In this document: positions 33,950 through 45,308 of the stretch, piece by piece
Position numbering within the stretch: position 1 is the first letter of the stretch
Layout: each line of letters opens with the position of its first letter
NCBI RefSeq assembly: GCF_030272615.1
Contig: NC_081410.1
Coordinates: 120,098,640-120,162,639, forward strand
Source: Cryptomeria japonica
Lineage: Eukaryota; Streptophyta; Pinopsida; Cupressales; Cupressaceae
Direction of reading: 5' to 3'
DNA length: 64,000 nucleotides
Made by a program: the position numbers and the translations under genes
Notes under the pieces: generated by a model
What the model was told of the DNA's origin: nothing
The model's input: only the letters and a program-made list of their open reading frames with translations
Database searches by the model: none

Positions 33950-36900
33950 GGCATCTGCATGCCAAAATTCATACAAAAACTCTATATACAACAACATATG
34001 TTCGCATAGGACTTGCTAACTTACATAAACTTGAAGATATCTACAAAAGTGTTATTAAATGAATTCAAATGATTGCCCCAACCTTTCTTGAGACTCTCCA
34101 AAATTGAGATGTGACCACTGAAAAGATATGTTTGCATCTCTGTCGACTAAAGATCTGAGGGATCATTTGTGGTTATGGTATCTTGGGCTTCCTTTAAAGC
34201 ACTTAGCATTGTTTCCGTCTTAGGACCAATAAGGCTTCAAAGATCACTAACTCTACCAACAACCTTGTCCTTATCATGCATTAAACTCCTAAGCTTGTCA
34301 AGAAAAGAAATGACTTGACCTTCTTGACTAGCCAAAAAATTTGTCAAAGGATCAAAGGACAGATATATTGGCCATTTGATTCTCATGCTCCTTAATCTAC
34401 TTCTCAATATCCTCAGTAAATTTGGACAATGGAAAACATGATTTGTAGACACTTCCTCCTTTGGATAAGGCATATGGAATACTCTTAACACAAGTATCTA
34501 ACAAAATTCTATCATTTGCAATCATTCCCTTCAATCTATTGAATCTTTTTGCATCAAACTCATTGCAGACCTTGACCTCTACTGACTTTTTGAAAGACTC
34601 AAAATGGGCACTTACAACATTAATTAGGTTCTTTAGCTGGCCAGAGGGAGTATCAGATGAATCCTTGACAAATATAGGCATAATCTTCTCTAAGACACCA
34701 GATGCAAGACTCAACAGCTCATTGTCCTCAATGTGGTATTTCGACATCTCCTCCCTTGCCTTATCCTGAGAAAATGATGCTAATTGAAGCTTTTGAATGG
34801 GGGATAGAGAGGATAAGTTGATAGGACCTTTAACTAATTTAGGATCAAGTAGTTCCTACATGTCCTCCAAAAACTTGTTCACTACCCCTGCAATGTCTCT
34901 TGCTTTCGAAACATATTTTTTTACCTCAACCTCCTTCTCTTTAGACACCTTCTCTGATTCTTCCTTTCCTGGGACTTCATTCTTCACAGATGAATTAGCC
35001 TGCACTACTAGAGGATTTTGAGTATCTTCAACTGCATCTACTTTCATTGATACATTACCACCTTTATTCAACTCTCCTTCTCCCAGAACAATAGGAGCAT
35101 TTATCTCAACCTGTTCATCTTTTGATTACATTACATGAGCTTTTGGAATAGATGAGTCACCGCCACCTTGAGCTTCCTTTGAGACAACATCAAAATGGTT
35201 CCTAAGTAGAACTAACTTCAAGATCTTCTCCGTGTCTTTGATCACTTCCTCTGATTGCCCAGTCATGAGCTTATTAATTCTTGTCTTGCTTCTAAAACCC
35301 TTTTTCCCTTCTTTAAGTATTTTGTTTATTTCTTCCAACCGAATATAGATTGACTAAGATAAATTCTCTTAGTCTATCATCCTCAGCTTGAGCACCAACT
35401 CTTATCATCTCCAAGACATTATATAAACTTTTGGGAATTTCTGACATTATCCCTACAAGATCCCTATTGAATTTGTTCAAATATTTGATAGTGGCTTCTT
35501 CTAGAGTTATTTGACTGGAATCATCAAACTTATCATAAAACTTAGAGAGTGGCTTTAAGTTACCTTGCACTATAATAACTTTCTCCACATCTCTAACTGA
35601 CATACCGAATTTATCAGAATTAGTCTTGTCTCCACCAGAGGGCTTTTCCTTAAAAAAATTTGAATCTTTGGTGTGCTTGGACTTCATCTGCTTCATATCT
35701 TCATTAGATTGAGTCTCTTCATCATCAGGAACAACAATATACACCCTTGTTCCCTTATATTTCTTTGACTTCCCTTCTCTACCAGATGATTTGACTTCAG
35801 ATTTCACAAAGCTGGCTGGCTTTTTGGAACTAGAGGAGGGTGCAAAGCTTTTGGATTTCCTTGATTTTGCAGAGGAGACTTCCAAATTAGCTTTCTTAAC
35901 CTTGAATTTCTCCTCTGTAGTTGGCATAGTCCTCTTCCTTGCCTCCCAGACTACTTTAGTAATGCCAATTCTCTTTGCATAATGCTCTACCTCCTTCCTA
36001 ACCTTTTGGACTATCTTAGGCTTCTTGAATTACTTATGTAGCTCCAAGTACTTCTCAGCGAATGTGCCAAACCTTTCCTCTGAGGTATCAACAGGATTAC
36101 TCAACAAATGTTGAGCATACACCTCCAATATCTACTCATCTACCTCATACTCCATGGGCATGATCCATACTTTTCTAGGCTCAATTGCTTCCATTAGGCA
36201 TTGATCAATATCTACCATGAATCATATTATATCCTCGTATAATCGTATTTCTCCACAATAGATTTAGGGATCATCTCCCTAGCTTGCATCATGCTTTGGA
36301 AGTTCTTGAAGTATCCCCAAAGTGTAGTTCTTTGAGCCTTTCTATCTCCAATGCTATACAATAAATCTCTGATATGGACTGCCACTGGTCTCTCACTTGC
36401 CCATTGCACATTACTAATACTCGAAATCTCATTCATGAAATAGAAGAATAAGCATAAGATCAAAGTACCATATTTTAATGTATTCTTCTTGTCCTTCTTG
36501 ATTGAAGTGAGATTCTCCATTAGTTGGCTTTGGAGTAGCTCACACAAAGCATACTCCTTGTTCTCCTTCACCATCTGATATGCAACATATATAGTAGTAC
36601 CAGATATCGAATTCTCCCTGTTGGAGTGATAAATCTTGTATTTGATAACCATTGAAGCAAATTTCACATCTGACTCAATAATGTCATTGATCGTCATATC
36701 CCTTTTGTCAAATTTGGAACCAGTTGCGTCAGTATCCATTTGATTCTTCATAGGTCGGGGCGCAGGCAAACCACCAGATGAGCTAAGGCCTATTATAATT
36801 CTGATTATATCCTTAGTGATTTTGAATGGCTAATTCAACCACATAAATTTATCATGAATTCAACTCAAAAAATACTAGACCCACTCATTCTCGTCAAACA

Positions 36901-37204
36901 CTGGAAACCTAATGACCTACGTAAATTTCTTCTCCTTCAAGGCATTAAATTCAGGCTTGATCTTGAAAACCTCTCCTAATATATGATTGGTGTATGGATT
37001 CAACAACTGGGATCCTCCTAACTCCTCAATATTTGAATGAATGTATTCCTTAATGTCTTTGACATGAAGAACATCACATAGAATGGATGAAAATGCACCT
37101 AGTGGATCATTTTCTATGGATATGAAAGGGTTCTTTTTGAATTTCGGGCAAGATCTCTTAGTAATATCAACTACTAAAGGTGTATCCATGTGTAGAGATT
37201 TCAA
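33950..37204 (-). pseudogene. Element E large ORF of unknown function in place of pol
   Basis: Minus-strand pieces at 36917-37204, 36227-36769, 35313-35927, 34856-35338 and 34237-34747 look like one protein of about 1000 residues broken by stops. N-terminal features: CPKFKKNPFISIENDPLGAF, EYIHSNIEELGGSQLL. Middle: a compact hydrophobic domain (DVKFASMVIKYKIYHSNREN, LKYGTLILCLFFYFMNEISS, YFKNFQSMMQAREMIPKSIVEKY). C-terminal third: Lys/Ser-rich basic region (36-35.5 kb) then Glu/Lys-rich helices. The middle domain recalls, from memory only, plant proteins labelled putative transposon protein; I could not check this. No RT or integrase motif. The function is unknown. Confidence 0.6.
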
Positions 37205-37781
37205 ATTTACAAGCTTCTCAGAAAAATACCTTACTTTGTCGTATTAGGGTTTCACGTGGAAATCGTCTTCACACTTCAATCACATAGAAAATCTTCTCAC
37301 AAAGCGCTCTCCTTCTCTTCTCTCAAATGTAAAGTGACAAATGAAGAGGTAAAGTTGCCTTTTATCACCTTCATATCTAATTTTAGGGTGCAATAAATGC
37401 GTTTTTCCATAAACCTTCCGGATGCTCTGGTTTCACATACTGCTCTACAAATTTCATGTGTGGATCTTCATTATTACCCAAATTCTTCTGGAGATCACCA
37501 AAAATCATCTACAGTGCCCTAATACATCATTTTCAACATGCCAGATTAAAGTGTCATATTCTATAGGGGGAATAGGATTTTCATGAAAACTCCCCCTAGG
37601 CCAGAGGCCTTAAATCAATTCCCAGATGGATTTCCAGCACCGGATTCAAGTGCGGATCCACTCCTTGCATCAGTAACACTCTTCTTCACTCATGTCTTCT
37701 TCATTTAGTTTATGATCTCATCCACTTTTTCTTTTCTTTTATCATCTGCCTACACATTCTTGTTCTTGTCTGTTGGACCCT
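37205..37781 (-). other. Element E gap between zinc-knuckle ORF and unknown ORF
   Basis: No convincing coding; minus-strand frames are closed by many stops. It probably holds the 5' leader of the unknown ORF or decayed gag C-terminus. Confidence 0.4.
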
Positions 37782-38270
37782 TTACATTTTTGCTTCTGCA
37801 TAGTCTTGCAATGTGACTGTATTTGTTGCAATTGTAGCACACAACATTTCTTTGCCCAAACCTATAATCCCCTTGATTTCCTCTTGATCTGCACTAATTT
37901 GCAATGTGTCCAAATCTACCACATGCATAACATCTAATATTCCTCCTATTGGAAAAAATATTTGACATACTTCTGCATTCACTTGATTTATGCCCATACT
38001 TGTTGCGATTGAAACATTGACCGAAGAAAGATGGACCATTATTATTCATTCTATTTCTGTACTGACTAGCCTTGTTACCAAATTTATTGCAAACAAAGAA
38101 ATTACCATTGAACTTTTGAGCATTAGGTTGTCTTACTGGAGACCTTTTAGCTTTGTTCTTCTGGTTTTCTAGCTTAGAATTGCTTTGACTAGATCCAAAG
38201 ATTTCACCTTTCTTAAATCCAAGACCTCGTTGGTCATATGTATCCTTCTAGCTTTCAAGCATCACATCAT
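37782..38270 (-). pseudogene. Element E nucleocapsid-like region with CCHC zinc knuckles
   Basis: In one minus-strand frame, CYNCNKYSHIARLC (near 37810-37850) is a perfect CX2CX4HX4C. CYACGRFGHIAN-stop-C (near 37890-37930) is the same with one TAG. CFNRNKYGHKSSEC (near 37970-38010) has Arg for the second Cys. FVCNKFGNKASQY (near 38080-38110) is a fourth, degraded copy. Such knuckles in gag bind the element RNA. The basic flank (NKAKRSPVRQ) fits that role. Confidence 0.75.
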
Positions 38271-38862
38271 GCTTAGCCGAGATAATATATAACTTCTCCT
38301 TGTACTCATTTCCAGTTAAAGTTCATCCCTAAGAATGATAATCTGCCTTTCAAGCTCTTCCTGATTGTTTTTGGATTGTTGTAGTTCAAGCTTTAGCTGA
38401 TCATTCTCACAATTAAGTCTGTAGTATTCATCAAATCTATCTTTCAAGGATTGAGTAAGATTATCTTCATTATTCTCCCTTCCCTCAATCACTTTGGTCA
38501 GTCTCATCACAATAGATTTTATCTCATGCTTTACAGCTTCATTTTCTCTTGTAAGCTTCTCACATTCTTTTATCTTCTGCTTCAAGGCTTGACTCGGTTG
38601 ACCATCTTCCATGCTTTTGCTTTCCTTTTATTTTATCTTATCACAGAGTTCCTTTTTCTTTTCCCTAGACTTGTTCAATTGATATTTTAATGACTGGATG
38701 AAATTCTCAGCATCCTTAAGATTCTCTTGCAATTCTTGGACTTCAACTTTGGACTGATCATTATAATCAAGTGCAACTAGAAGCTGTTGTTGAAGACCAC
38801 CAAAATCCATTGAATCAGCTTCCCGGATTCTCCTCAAGCTGTTAGACTTCCGCAGAGGAACT
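38271..38862 (-). pseudogene. Element E coiled-coil leader protein (gag-like N-terminus)
   Basis: It begins next to the primer site with SNSLRRIREADSMDFGGLQ. Two coiled-coil stretches follow: 38628-38860 (VQELQENLKDAENFIQSLKY, NKSREKKKELCDKIK) and, after a frame change, 38316-38612 (KIKECEKLTRENEAVKHEIK, NCENDQLKLELQQSKNNQEE). The first part is homologous to the element C leader ORF. Coiled coils could assemble a particle in place of a normal capsid, which is inference. It leads directly into the zinc knuckles. Confidence 0.7.
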
Positions 38863-38863
38863 A

Positions 38864-38876
38864 GGCTCTGATACCA
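38864..38876 (-). promoter_or_regulatory. Element E primer-binding site (initiator Met tRNA)
   Basis: Minus strand TGGTATCAGAGCC, the usual plant copia primer site complementary to the 3' end of tRNA-iMet, two bases from the LTR. Confidence 0.92.
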
Positions 38877-38878
38877 AT

Positions 38879-39980
38879 TGTTGAAATCAAGGAACATTGA
38901 GAGGGGGGGTGAATAAGTGTTTTGCAAATTTTAAAATTGTTAATTTGTTCCTTCAACCACTTAATACATTGAGCTAAAAGAAAGATGCAAGAACACAAAT
39001 AAATCAAACACAACACCATAACATAAATATTTTTTATGTAGAAAATCCGGTCAAGGGAAAAACCACGATGGGGATGAGACCCACAAATGAGTATACTCAA
39101 ATATAAAGTTTTATAATGAGAATGCACATGCATTCAAGCACACTGCCTAGAGATCACTACTCAAGAAAGAGAGGCTCACTGACTACAAATGAATTACAAC
39201 TGATCACTGAATATATGAAATAACAATAACCTCTACAAATGCCTGATTATAGTTCTGGTTAAGCATATTTTACAACCATTTCATATTCTACATTACATTG
39301 CTCTATTTCACTATTCTGCAATAATCCAAAGCATAAATTTGTAGTCTGCACACATGAAACTACGCACAATCTATCATCAACACCTTTCGTATACCCATTG
39401 ATATATAAAATGACCATAACAATTGATCTTATATATTTGCAACAAGATAGTAATTCAATTGCATGTTTGCTCAATAAAACTTAGAATATAATGAAATGTG
39501 TACATACTGTCGGCTCAATCCGAACTCAAATACCAATACAGACTAAAAATAATTGTCCACACACTTCCCAAATGTTGGCTAACCTATCTAGAACACAAAA
39601 ACAATCACCAAAAGCAATCCAGATAATCCACATAAGGATTATCAACACAAGACTTTCATTTTGCACTGCCAAACAGAAAATTGATTCACATAGGCTTCTA
39701 ACTCACGAGCCAATCACCACCAAAGGCTAATATTTTGGAATAAGGTACTCTGGACATCCAACTACCTTCCTTGAAATCTACAATACAAGATATCAACTCA
39801 AAACAAAATACTGATCAAAAGACTGAACTCTGTTGAATGCTCTATTCAAGCTTGTCAAACTTGAACCAATATCCAATCTGAGTTCCAGTAGGATCAAATC
39901 ACACAGTGCAGATGGGATAAGTGACTTGGGTTGCCATCGATGACAACACCGAATGACCTATGCAACGTCTCTTGCCAACA
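38879..39980 (-). repeat. Element E 5' LTR (right copy)
   Basis: TGTTGAAATC to TGCCAACA, 1102 bases. Palindromic box at 39120-39135, and a minus-strand TATA-like atatataaga near 39427-39438. It is followed by target duplication GAGAT. Confidence 0.88.
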
Positions 39981-40683
39981 GAGATGGGGATGATGGAGGG
40001 GAGGAAGGGGATGGAGGTGGGGGAGGAGATGGAGGCAGGGGATGCCAAGGGGGCATCACCAAAGGAGGTTAGATAGGATAGAGAGCAGTGAGAGTTTTAA
40101 GGAAAGGATAAAGGAGAGGGATTTAGGGTGCATAGGTACAGGTATCAAAAACACCCATATAGGGACAAGGTGGAGTTAAGGGACAAATACTGTAAGTGGA
40201 ACCTCTACTAGTACAACCACCATAAGTATAGATACTTCATCCACAACAATGGGAACCATATATTTCATAGGCTACCCTGGATCAGATCACCCTAGAGAGG
40301 GATATAGAGAGGGCTTGGGCAGCGACCCTGGTAGACGAGGTAGGCCAAGAGAGAGTCAGGGCAGAGGGAGAGAGGGCTCATGTAGATAGCCTATAGGATG
40401 AGGTGGAGAGGGAGAGAGCTAGATAAGATGGTCTCTAGGTAGAGAGGAACACATTGTAGGTGTCCCTAGAGGCAGTGACAATGGAGAGGGATGCCTATCG
40501 CACGAAGGCAGATACCACGATAAATATGTTACAGGCAACTCAAGGGGGAGAGATTGTGGGGGAGTTGTAGTAGATGGAGAATGAGATGGATGGACTAAGG
40601 GCGTAGATGGAAAGGTGACAAGATGATATTACCCATGTCAAGGGAAAGAGAGATGTGGCCAGGAAGCTACTCATATTGGGAGG
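39981..40683 (+). pseudogene. G2 PMD-like ORF, second part: Gly-rich linker and coiled coil
   Basis: This resumes after element E. Gly/Asp-rich coding (many ggagg and gatgg words, 39985-40065) corresponds to the Gly-rich linker of the A antisense ORF. Then charged heptad-type coding on the plus strand (ERAHVDSL, DEVERERAR, VERNTL near 40370-40460; RDAYRTKADTTINML near 40495-40535) corresponds to its coiled coil. Frames carry several TAG stops. Element F interrupts it at 40684. Confidence 0.6.
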
Positions 40684-41157
40684 TGTGAGATTTTCCCAAG
40701 ATCAAGGGCACAATGAAAAACACAAATAAGAGAGACAAAAGTATGCCAAGAACAAACTGAATTCTCATCAATATGCAAATGTGATCAACTGGATTAACCA
40801 ATACAAGAGAGATGAGCCTTCTTATATAGGCAAAGCCAAATGGATATGTGAGCACACAATCATAACATGTGGATCATTGAGAAACAAGGGTAGGTAGGGG
40901 TAGGTAGGAGAAATAGTATAATATTCCACAAGAGGTGGATCACCCACTGAAGGTGGAATTATCACTCCACAATAAGTGGATATGATAAAGTAACAACAAG
41001 ATCACACCATAAAAGGTTGAATTTCTCCTACAAGCATCATCCCTATGTGCACACTTCCCTAAGTGTCTCATATCCAAACTAGGATGAGATGCATTATCCT
41101 AAGTCAACTTAAGTAAAGTGTAATTATATCCAATAAGAATAAATAATTACACCAACA
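40684..41157 (-). repeat. Element F 3' LTR (left copy)
   Basis: TGTGAGATTTTCCC to TACACCAACA, 474 bases. Minus-strand TATA box tatataag at 40821-40828. Confidence 0.95.
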
Positions 41158-41166
41158 CCCCCCCTT
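41158..41166 (-). promoter_or_regulatory. Element F polypurine tract
   Basis: Minus strand AAGGGGGGG directly inside the left LTR. Confidence 0.85.
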
Positions 41167-41406
41167 AAGTGCAACTTAGGTGAATGAAGAATCAAGTCAA
41201 CAATGCAAGATGGGTCCCAGCTACGAGGCCAGGATAGGTACCCATGTACAATATGCAAATGCAAGCAAACCTATGAAATGATATCTCTCACAAATGGAGA
41301 AAGGGAGAAAACCCAATGGGAAAAAAATCCCCCCCAAAAGAGAGATATATGTACAAAGAAACTCTCAAAGAGGAAAACGTCCCCCCCATAAGAGAGGAAG
41401 GAGAAG

Positions 41407-41790
41407 TCAGCTGACCCCCCCTAATGAAACATCCCACACCCACAAGAGAGCTCGCAATTGTTGGTACTTACTCTCAGTGAAGAGTTTGGTGAATATGTTT
41501 GCAATTTGCTTTGTTGTAGGACAATACTGCAAATCAATGACCTGCTCCTGAATCATCTCCCTGATGTAATGCATATGTATCTTGATGTGTTTGGTCCATT
41601 GATGCTGGACCGGGTTCCTTGACATCACAATAGAGCTTTGATTGTCACAATCCAGAACTGTCGGCTGTGGAGTGGAGATCCCAAACTCTGTGAGAATATA
41701 CTGAAGCCAAATAGCCTCAGTCGTTGCATTAACAACCACTTGATACTCACCCCCAGTGGAAGAGAGAGAAATAATATGCTACTTATTTCT
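41407..41790 (-). pseudogene. Element F RNase H
   Basis: Minus-strand residues include EAIWLQYILTEFGI, VLDCDNQSSIVMSRNPVQHQ, TKHIKIHMHYIREMI and CPTTKQIANIFTKLF, the C-terminal half of copia RNase H. The ORF ends near the polypurine tract, as expected for the natural C-terminus. A frame break near 41740-41790 separates it from RT. Confidence 0.9.
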
Positions 41791-42900
41791 CTACCAATAA
41801 ATGGGCCTCGAACCAAGATGGAAGCTATAACCGAAAGTAGACTTATGATCATCAAGATTGCCAGCCCAATTGGAGTCTGTGTATCCAACCAAGCGAAGTC
41901 CTGTTCCTGCTGCATAGTGAATCCTATAATGATGTGTACCCTGGATGTAGTGTAAGATGTGTTTGGCTTCTTTCCAATGAAGCTCATGTGGTTCCTTCAT
42001 AAAGTGTGAAACCATGGCAACCGCAAATGAAATGTCAGGGTGTGTGTGAGTCAAGTAGATGAGACTACCCACAAGTTGACGATACAAGGTAGAATCAACT
42101 AGAGGAGTGGAGCACTGAGCCTCAAGCTTGACTCCTGAAAGAAAGGGAGTTGGTGCAGGCTTACAATCAGCCATATGGAAGCGCGCAAGTACATCAAGAG
42201 CATACTTGGGTTGTGAAAGTGTAATCCCAGAAGCTGATTGTGAAATCTCTATCTCAAGAAAGTAGTGCAAAAAACCCAAGTCATTTATAGCAAATATGTC
42301 ATGCAAAGTAGATTTGACACTGCTAATGATGGATGAGGTGCTCCCTATAATGATCAAGTCATCAAAATAGAGTACAAGTATCAAGTGTGAGTCATCTTGT
42401 CACAAAATTTAGACATTCAGATTGGAATGACACCTGGTGAACCCGACTGAGAGAAGAAAGGAATCCATCTTTTCATACCAAGCCCTATGTGTCTGCTAAA
42501 GGCCATAGATAGATTTCCTCAGTCGACAAACTAATGAAGAATCCTGGATGAACCTTTTGGCTGCTCCATATATATCTCCTCATCAAGATCCCCATGAAGA
42601 AAAGAACTCTTCACATCCTCTGATGTACAACCCAACCATGAGCTGCAACAATAGCAAGTGTTAAGCGAATGGAGTTCATCTTGGCCATGAGCACAAAGGT
42701 CTCAATATAGTCTACACCTGGAACCTGTGAGAAACCTTTCACAACAAGTCGAGCCTTATACTTATCCACACTACCATCCACTGTAAACTTGGTTTGATAG
42801 ATCCACTTACATCAAATCATCTTTCTCCCCTTAGGGAAAGGGAATAATTCCCAAGTGTTGTTCCTCATCAAGGAACTATACTCTTCCTGCATAGCTTGGT
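41791..42900 (-). pseudogene. Element F reverse transcriptase
   Basis: 41791-42384 codes the C-terminal half: catalytic YFDDLIIIGS (YFDD in place of the usual YVDD), LHYFLEIEISQSASGITLSQ, KYALDVLARFHM, GSLIYLTHTHPDISFAV. The N-terminal half is in broken frames at 42385-42900: NNTWELFPFPKGRKM, KARLVVKGFSQVPGVDYIET. Several TAG and TGA codons and at least one frameshift occur. Confidence 0.88.
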
Positions 42901-43330
42901 CTGACTCGGGAACCCCTGATGCTTCTTGAAAGGTCTATGGATCAGAAGCGGTAGAAATGTATGCATGTGGAATCTCCTAATGCTGTGATCGAGTCCTCCG
43001 TGTATCTGAAGGATCCACAGTAAGAGAACCCACTGAATCAAGTGTCTATTGATCCCAACGAGGCCTAGGTGGAGGTGGAGGACAAGACTCCTCAACTGCT
43101 AGTGGACCCTGTGGAGGTGTAACCCTACGAGTCGAAGTTGAAGTAGTCTCATCATCTGAATCACTCTCATCACTATCCATAATGGAGGGAGGTGGAGGAG
43201 GAACTGAGGCTAAGATAGGAGAGCTTTCCTCAAAATGAACACTCCTCTCAATAAACACCTCATGTGTCTCTGGATCCATCAATCGATATGCCTTCACACC
43301 CTTGGGATATCCATAAAAATACAAGGCCTA
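42901..43330 (-). pseudogene. Element F integrase C-terminal tail and linker
   Basis: Minus-strand ORF 43046-43324 starts YFYGYPKGVKAYRLMDPETH, followed by VFIERSVHFEE; these are typical residues after the copia integrase core. A Ser/Asp/Pro-rich variable linker (PPPPSIMDSDESDSDDETTS) then leads to RT. Confidence 0.75.
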
Positions 43331-44132
43331 CTCTGAGGTTCCAATGCCTTGATTTTTTATAGAGGAATGAGAGCCCATGCTGGACACCCAAAGACTCTAA
43401 AATGTCTCACAATCGGTTTCCTACAAACCCAAGCCTCAAAAGGAGTGTGTGTGACACAACTGATAGTCTCTGTCCAAAAGGTGGGATCAAGAGAACGTGC
43501 ATGTATCATATAGCTAGCCATCTCCTTGAGAGTTCTATTCTTTCTTTCCGTGACTCCATTCTATTGTGGAATGTAGGCAAATGAATGCTGAAGATCAATC
43601 CCCTCAAGTGTACAAAAATCCTCAAGTCTTTTGTTCACATATTCCCTTCCATTATCTATGCAAAGGATCTTGACCACTTTCCTTGATTGCCTCTCCACAT
43701 GAGCCTAGAAGGCTAGAAATCTGTCAAACACTTCACTCTTGTGAACAAGAAAGTAGACCCAAGTGAAGTGGGAGTAGTCATCAATGAAGGTGAGGACATA
43801 GTGAGCCTTTCTAAATGAAGGTGACGGAAATGGACCTGCTACATCATTGTGAACAAGTTGAAGAACTTCCAAGGCTCTCCAAGCTTTCCACTTATCAAAA
43901 TTCTCTTCGGGATGCTTGCCCATGGAACATCCTGAACATACACCCTCTAAAAAATTGATTCAAGGTAGACCCGTGACCATGTCTTTAGTGCTAAGCTACT
44001 AAAGATAGCGGTAGTTGAGGTGACCAAACTACTCATGCCATAGCTTACTTTCTGAATTTGAATGAGTAAGGAAGGCCATAGAAGGAGACCTTGGCACAAA
44101 GTGGGAGAATGAATAAAGCCTTGAATCATCAT
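43331..44132 (-). pseudogene. Element F integrase
   Basis: Core Asp in HNDVAGPFPSPSF (43705-43923 piece), then FIDDYSHFTWVYFL. The second Asp is in CIDNGREYVN, coded near 43625-43665, and the Glu in NGVTERKNRT near 43540-43560, where a TAG interrupts the preceding P-Q-Q. The zinc-binding N-terminus is in broken frames near 43930-44130. It would insert the DNA copy into the genome. Confidence 0.82.
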
Positions 44133-44469
44133 TGACTTGTCCCACTGCTACCAAGGTATCATTATCAAGTTCTTTTATCACAACTGAATAAGGTGTAAAC
44201 TAAACCTTTTTCTCATTCCCATAGTGAGTGATTTGGTGGATAGAGAGAAGATTGGTAGACAAGTTAAGAACATAAAGAATATTCTCAAATGTTTCATCAT
44301 CCATGGAAACCAAACCTTTCCCTTCTAACTTAAGTTGTGTATCATCACCTATATAAATTTGGGGTACCTTAGATGGATCCAATGAAGAAAAATGCTCCTT
44401 TGTAGAACCCATGTGATAAGAGGTACCCAAGTCAAGTATCCATTGCTGTGAAGAACCTGCTTTAGCCAC
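44133..44469 (-). pseudogene. Element F protease and GAG-pre-integrase start
   Basis: SSQQWILDLGTSYHMGSTKE is the copia protease active site; the usual D-S-G reads D-L-G here, one C-to-T change. IYIGDDTQLKLEGKG and NILYVLNLSTNLLSIHQIT follow, as in the family. Confidence 0.85.
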
Positions 44470-44573
44470 AAATGCTTGCCCTTTTCCCTTAGACTACGAG
44501 GAAGTGGAAGGAGACGAGTCCTTCTTGTTGTAGGTAGATGACAAGGTGACGTTGTTCTTCTTAAGGAGATTTG

Positions 44574-45260
44574 TCAACTCGTCAACTTGCTTGGTGTGGC
44601 AATGAGAATGCCTTGATTTCCTTGATTAGCCACCAAAGCCTTAGACTTTGAAGACTTGAGAATCCCCATGCTCAACAACTTAGATTGTTCCAACATCAAC
44701 ATTTTTGTGAAAGCATCAAATGTAGGCATAGTGTAGGAACTTCCCATTGTCAAGTGATGGGTTTGGAAGCTAGAAACAAATGTTGCATATTTGTATGGAA
44801 GCTTGTCCAAGAAGTTGAATATCAATTGAGCATCCTTTTTGTCAATTCCGCAATCCTTAAGCTTTGCTCTTAGCTCATTTTCCTTAGTGACATAATCCTG
44901 GATTGTATCAAAACTCTTGGGATCCAAGTTGGTGAGCTCATTGTCAATCTTGTAGCCTCTAATTTCATCAACTTGACCATACAATTTCTGAAAAATATCC
45001 CAAGCTTCTTTGATTGTGTTACACTTCTCAATGTGAAAAATGAGGTCATCTAATACATATTTTCGCAAAGTTCCAAGAGCCATGCAATTTTTAGCGAGTC
45101 ATTCTAATTGAGCATTAGGATCAGCCTTGGGATCTACTGGTGCTTTTATTGTTCCATCTATGTAATGCGTGAGTCCTTTTTCCATTAGTTTACTCCAAGG
45201 TTTTATTTTCCAAGATGCATAGTTATGTGGAGTTAAAGGTGGAAATTTATGAGGACCCAT
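44574..45260 (-). pseudogene. Element F gag
   Basis: It starts at ATG 45258-45260 (MGPHKFPPLTPHNYASWKIK), with a stop near 45096 in frame, then ALGTLRKYVLDDLIFHIEK, TIKEAWDIFQKLYGQVDE and LNFLDKLPYKYATFVSSF-like residues, the copia gag (UBN2-type) pattern. I do not see a CCHC knuckle between this and protease; it may have been lost or may never have been present. Confidence 0.85.
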
Positions 45261-45308
45261 AGCAACAAAAATGAAAGAGCACAAGGAAAGAGAGGTACAA
45301 TCACACAA

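Larger units (their letters stand above)
32664..39980 (-). mobile_element. Element E: non-autonomous LTR retrotransposon with coiled-coil/zinc-knuckle ORF and unknown ORF
   Basis: 7317 bases, flanked by the target duplication GAGAT (32659-32663 and 39981-39985). The two LTRs are equal in length (1102 bases). A perfect tRNA-iMet primer site adjoins the right LTR and a polypurine tract adjoins the left one, so it is in minus orientation. Coding in order: coiled-coil protein, CCHC zinc knuckles, then a roughly 1000-codon unknown ORF. No protease, integrase, RT or RNase H motif was found in 5.1 kb of internal sequence. LTR boxes and 3' end words are shared with elements C and D, suggesting a D-type copia supplied the enzymes. 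Confidence 0.88.
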
